Of a DNA stretch of 64,000 bases, positions 61,349 through 64,000 are shown piece by piece. The translations under genes and the position numbers were made by a program. Numbering within the stretch: the first letter of the stretch is position 1; every line of letters starts with the position of its first letter. Source of the stretch: G965205725 sp965205725 (lineage in GTDB: Bacteria > Pseudomonadota > Gammaproteobacteria > Pseudomonadales > Halieaceae). The notes below the pieces were generated by a model. That model searched no databases, was not told the origin of the DNA, and saw only the letters and a list, made by a program, of their open reading frames with translations. Where the stretch lies: contig OZ242189.1 of assembly GCA_965205725.1 (NCBI GenBank), positions 1,798,001 to 1,862,000 on the forward strand, given 5' to 3'.

Positions 61349-62044
61349 TCAGCTTGTTAATACATAGCGCTGATAGATCTCTGACAACTGTACACATACC
61401 TGGTCTTTCAAGAGCATATCCGATTGCCTGACCAGGCTCTCAAGCACAGCCAGGGACAACTGCGCTTCGCACCCTGCGGCGACTGGTCGATAGCTCACAT
61501 GCCAGCGTTCCGGCGCAACACCTCCTCGATCACAGGCGTAAGGGCGAAAAAAACCACAGCTTTGATCTTCGGCGATTAACTGGTCCAACCACTCATGCAT
61601 GGGCGCAAACACGCCGCCCCGGGACACTTCGGCCAAAGTCAGTTGTACCTGATAGTCATCCGCCACCGCCGCTGCATCATAGATATCCATATCCGTGCCC
61701 CAGTGATGGCGGGACGCGCCGGGTAACATGGAAAACCGCAAAATAGCGTGTACTAACTGACTCTCTGACACAGAGTCAATATCCAGCACCTGGTCATTGT
61801 CATCCCGTATTGCGCGCTCACCGGCTGCCTTGGCATTCCAGATCATCAACTGGCGCTCATAATTGCGAAAGCCGCTGAATATCCGCATATCAAATCCGGC
61901 CTGCCTGCCCTTGCCCTGTAACTCGACCCAGGCCGTGTGACAATCCGCGTGCAAACCAGAGCGGCTGTTATCCGGGCTGCCATAACTGTCATCAAACACA
62001 ATATGGCTCTCATCCAGGCCGCAGAGTTGGCGCTCGCTCAACAT
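61349..62044 (-). CDS. VanY-type D-alanyl-D-alanine carboxypeptidase (M15 family)
   Basis: A 231-residue zinc peptidase of family M15B. The zinc motif is SRHHWGTDMDI (SxHxxGxxxD), and the third ligand is in ERWHVSY. There is no clear signal peptide, so a cytoplasmic or recycling role is possible, alongside AmpD and Mpl. It overlaps the end of sfsA by 7 bp. Family members trim D-Ala from muropeptides; substrate preference is not readable here. Confidence 0.82.
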   Translation of the reverse strand: MLSERQLCGLDESHIVFDDSYGSPDNSRSGLHADCHTAWVELQGKGRQAGFDMRIFSGFRNYERQLMIWNAKAAGERAIRDDNDQVLDIDSVSESQLVHAILRFSMLPGASRHHWGTDMDIYDAAAVADDYQVQLTLAEVSRGGVFAPMHEWLDQLIAEDQSCGFFRPYACDRGGVAPERWHVSYRPVAAGCEAQLSLAVLESLVRQSDMLLKDQVCVQLSEIYQRYVLTS

Positions 62045-62751
62045 GTCTCGACCTCGGCAACGGGCAGCTCTGAGGCCAATGTAATACCAGTGTTCGGGTT
62101 GATGTTTACACCCCAGGCCATTGCCTCTACACCAGCGGCAACTGCTTCGCGCAATGCCAGCGCATACCTGGGGTCAATGTCCGCCGCCGCCGCGACAGAC
62201 CGCACGCCCGTATGCAAGGCACAAAAGAAAATAACCGCACGCTGCCCTGCCTCCACGACAGCCAGCAATTCACGCAGGTGTTTAGTTGCGCGAGCGCTGA
62301 CAGTATCAGGAAACACGCCCAGCCCATAGTCGCGGTACCAAGTGACCGACTTCACCTCGACATAACACTCTCGCTCGCCAGCACTCAACAGCAAATCGGC
62401 GCGACTACTGTCGCCGTATTTCACCTCTGCACGCAACTCGGGATAACCGGCCAGAGCAGGTATCTGGCTGGCGGCAACTGCCTCCCATACAACTTTATTC
62501 GCTTTGGCAGAATGCACACAAGCCATTCCCGCAGCGGTTTCCACTAACTCCCAGGTATGCGGGTATTTGCGTATTTTTGCATCGCTATGGGAAAGCCAAA
62601 CGCGGCTACCGGGCTCAGCACAACCGGTCATAGCGCCCGTGTTTGGACAATGAGCAGTGATCGATTCACCTGTATCCAGCGTCACATCGGCGAGAAATCG
62701 CTTGTAGCGTTTCTCCAAAATGCCAGCAATCAATCCAGAGTTGAACTCCAT
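62038..62751 (-). CDS. sfsA: DNA/RNA nuclease SfsA
   Basis: A 237-residue SfsA family protein (sugar fermentation stimulation). Conserved blocks include RYKRFLADV, HCPNTGAMTGC, the PD-(D/E)XK-like SRADLLLS...CYVEVKSVT core and FPDTVSARATKHL. It was long described as a regulator of maltose genes; the fold is nuclease-like. The ATG at 62751 shares a base with the stop of the upstream aminotransferase (TGATG), so the two are coupled. Confidence 0.94.
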   Translation of the reverse strand: MEFNSGLIAGILEKRYKRFLADVTLDTGESITAHCPNTGAMTGCAEPGSRVWLSHSDAKIRKYPHTWELVETAAGMACVHSAKANKVVWEAVAASQIPALAGYPELRAEVKYGDSSRADLLLSAGERECYVEVKSVTWYRDYGLGVFPDTVSARATKHLRELLAVVEAGQRAVIFFCALHTGVRSVAAAADIDPRYALALREAVAAGVEAMAWGVNINPNTGITLASELPVAEVETC

Positions 62752-63917
62752 CAGCCAAGCACCTTGTCCAGGCGTCGCACCGCTTCCTCAATTCGCTCCA
62801 GGCCTGTTGTATAGGAAAAGCGCACAAATTCATTGGCCCGGTGATTGCCAAAATCAGCGCCGGGAGTCAGCGCTACTCCGTGTTGTTCCAGCATATCCAG
62901 GCAGAATTTTTGGCTATCTTGCGAGAACTGGCCGATACCTGCGTAGATATAGAACGCGCCATCGGGCTGCACTGGAACCTCAAAACCCATGCGTACCAAC
63001 TCGGGTAACAGAAAATCACGGCGCTGGGCAAAAATATCGCGGCGCTCATCGAGAATCGCGCGCGTTTCAGGTTCAAAGCCAGCCAGCGCAGCATGTTGGG
63101 CTATAGTCGACATGGAAATAAAGAGATTTTGAGCCAGTTTCTCCAGCTCAGGTACGGTGTTTTCAGGAGCAACCAGCCAGCCGAGACGCCAGCCCGTCAT
63201 ACCAAAGTACTTGGAGAAGCTGTTGATGACGAATGCATCATTGTCGATTTCCAGTACAGAGGGCGTTTTCACCCCATAGCCCAGCCCATGATAAATCTCA
63301 TCGACGATTAAATAACCCGAGCCTTGTTGAGTTGCTTCACTCAAAGACTGTAGTTCGGCCCTGCCTAATACTCCACCCGTGGGATTGGAGGGCGAGGCCA
63401 CCATCGCACCAACAGTATCTTGCCCCCAGTGCTTGACAAGCAACTCGCCAGTCAACTGAAAACCGTGCTCGGGGCCGACCGGAATCAATTTTCCGCAGCC
63501 TTCCAGCAAACGCAAAAAGTGTCGATTACAGGGGTAGCCAGGGTCGGGCAGTAACATGTGCTCGCCGGGGTCCAGCAATAGCGCTGCCAGCAATAGCAGC
63601 GCGCCGGACGCGCCGGGAGTAATCATGATTCGAGCGGGGTCGATATGCAGGCCATATTCGCGCTGATACCAGGCAGATAGCGCCTCACGCAACTGAGGAA
63701 TACCCCCGGCTCCAGAATAATATGTATGTCCGTCGCCCAGCGCCCGTTGGCCTGCGCGAATAATTGGCAGAGCGGTGGAGAAATCGGGCTCTCCTGCTGC
63801 GAGGTGCACAATATCCCGTCCGGCCGCTTCGAGTTCGGTGGCGCGGGACAACACTTCGACCACGCGAAAGGGCTCTATATCTTGCAATCTCTGGGCAAAG
63901 TCAGGCCGTTGGGGCAT
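62751..63917 (-). CDS. PLP-dependent aminotransferase
   Basis: A fold-type I aminotransferase of about 388 residues. HLAAGEPDFSTA is the N-terminal substrate loop, VASPSNPTGG the NPTG motif, LIVDEIYHGL the Asp/Tyr PLP contacts and NSFSKYFGMTGWRLGW the Schiff-base lysine. I chose ATG 63917, with GGA 8 nt upstream, over earlier in-frame codons. It is coupled to sfsA and the VanY-type gene in one minus-strand unit. Substrate unknown; alanine, aspartate or aromatic types are possible. The last 83 bp of the window show no other gene. Confidence 0.88.
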   Translation of the reverse strand: MPQRPDFAQRLQDIEPFRVVEVLSRATELEAAGRDIVHLAAGEPDFSTALPIIRAGQRALGDGHTYYSGAGGIPQLREALSAWYQREYGLHIDPARIMITPGASGALLLLAALLLDPGEHMLLPDPGYPCNRHFLRLLEGCGKLIPVGPEHGFQLTGELLVKHWGQDTVGAMVASPSNPTGGVLGRAELQSLSEATQQGSGYLIVDEIYHGLGYGVKTPSVLEIDNDAFVINSFSKYFGMTGWRLGWLVAPENTVPELEKLAQNLFISMSTIAQHAALAGFEPETRAILDERRDIFAQRRDFLLPELVRMGFEVPVQPDGAFYIYAGIGQFSQDSQKFCLDMLEQHGVALTPGADFGNHRANEFVRFSYTTGLERIEEAVRRLDKVLG

Positions 63918-64000
63918 TGCATGTATCCACTTAATAAGCAGCCGACATTCTAGCAATCAGCGGTGGCGCTGTGACCCAATCACGACGAGATAATTTTTCG

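Noticed and set aside
1..64000. tRNA, rRNA or complete transposase genes
   Set aside because: No cloverleaf, conserved rRNA block or transposase frame could be recognised on either strand.

Overview
The window looks like a chromosome segment of an aerobic marine gammaproteobacterium of the Cellvibrionales/Spongiibacteraceae-Halieaceae type. This is inferred from gene content: TonB receptors, KshA-like Rieske and MaoC-DUF35 proteins of the kind found in steroid degraders, a DmdC-like acyl-CoA dehydrogenase, malate synthase G, the divergent nadC / ampD-ampE arrangement, mpl, PPi-dependent phosphofructokinase and a membrane pyrophosphatase. No rRNA, tRNA, CRISPR array or complete insertion sequence was seen. 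Genes are dense and mostly on the minus strand.

Layout. 1-7270 (all minus): a left-truncated MaoC/DUF35 hydratase, then ATP sulfurylase (sat), APS kinase (cysC), a sulfotransferase, a DUF1214 protein, a 59-residue membrane protein, a SnoaL-like protein and an NAD-dependent epimerase. Sat and CysC make PAPS and the sulfotransferase can use it, so this reads as a small-molecule sulfation operon. 7594-14199: a small-molecule kinase, an aromatic amino acid block (aminotransferase, long-form phenylalanine hydroxylase, Na+-symporter, second aminotransferase) and a 153-bp IS5-like miniature element. 14373-20716: TetR regulator, hydrolase and metallo-beta-lactamase-fold genes divergent from a TonB receptor, then a CDGSH/cupin fusion. 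21005-27460: a FecI/FecR/TonB-receptor signalling set leading into a secreted lipase and a hydrolase. The sigma gene and the receptor gene share an equally spaced promoter motif. 27529-39527: KshA-like Rieske oxygenase with a decayed MaoC fragment behind it, YajQ, PanE, an SDR, AmpE/AmpD, NadC, a frameshifted RraA, acyl-CoA dehydrogenase, LysR regulator and malate synthase G.

39760-45918: type IV pilin with two paralogous polytopic GT-C/TPR proteins (candidate pilin glycosyltransferases), two tiny overlapping membrane-protein genes, and argG. 46059-53850: pyrC, rnt, a Lon-N domain protein, an MMPL/RND exporter with an acidic repeat insert, mpl and PPi-PFK. 53851-59274: a repeat-rich locus around one large DUF4214/Ig-repeat surface or secreted protein. 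Its reading frame is broken at a 15-base poly-G tract, and 38 copies of a 7-bp repeat sit just upstream of its start. Long direct repeats with hairpins flank it. 59275-63917: membrane pyrophosphatase, VanY-type carboxypeptidase, SfsA and an aminotransferase.

The strongest candidates for new biology are the apparently phase-variable Ig-repeat locus (55183-58758) with its hairpin repeats, the sulfation operon, the tiny-ORF pair at 44444-44651, and the autoregulated FecIR-receptor-lipase unit.
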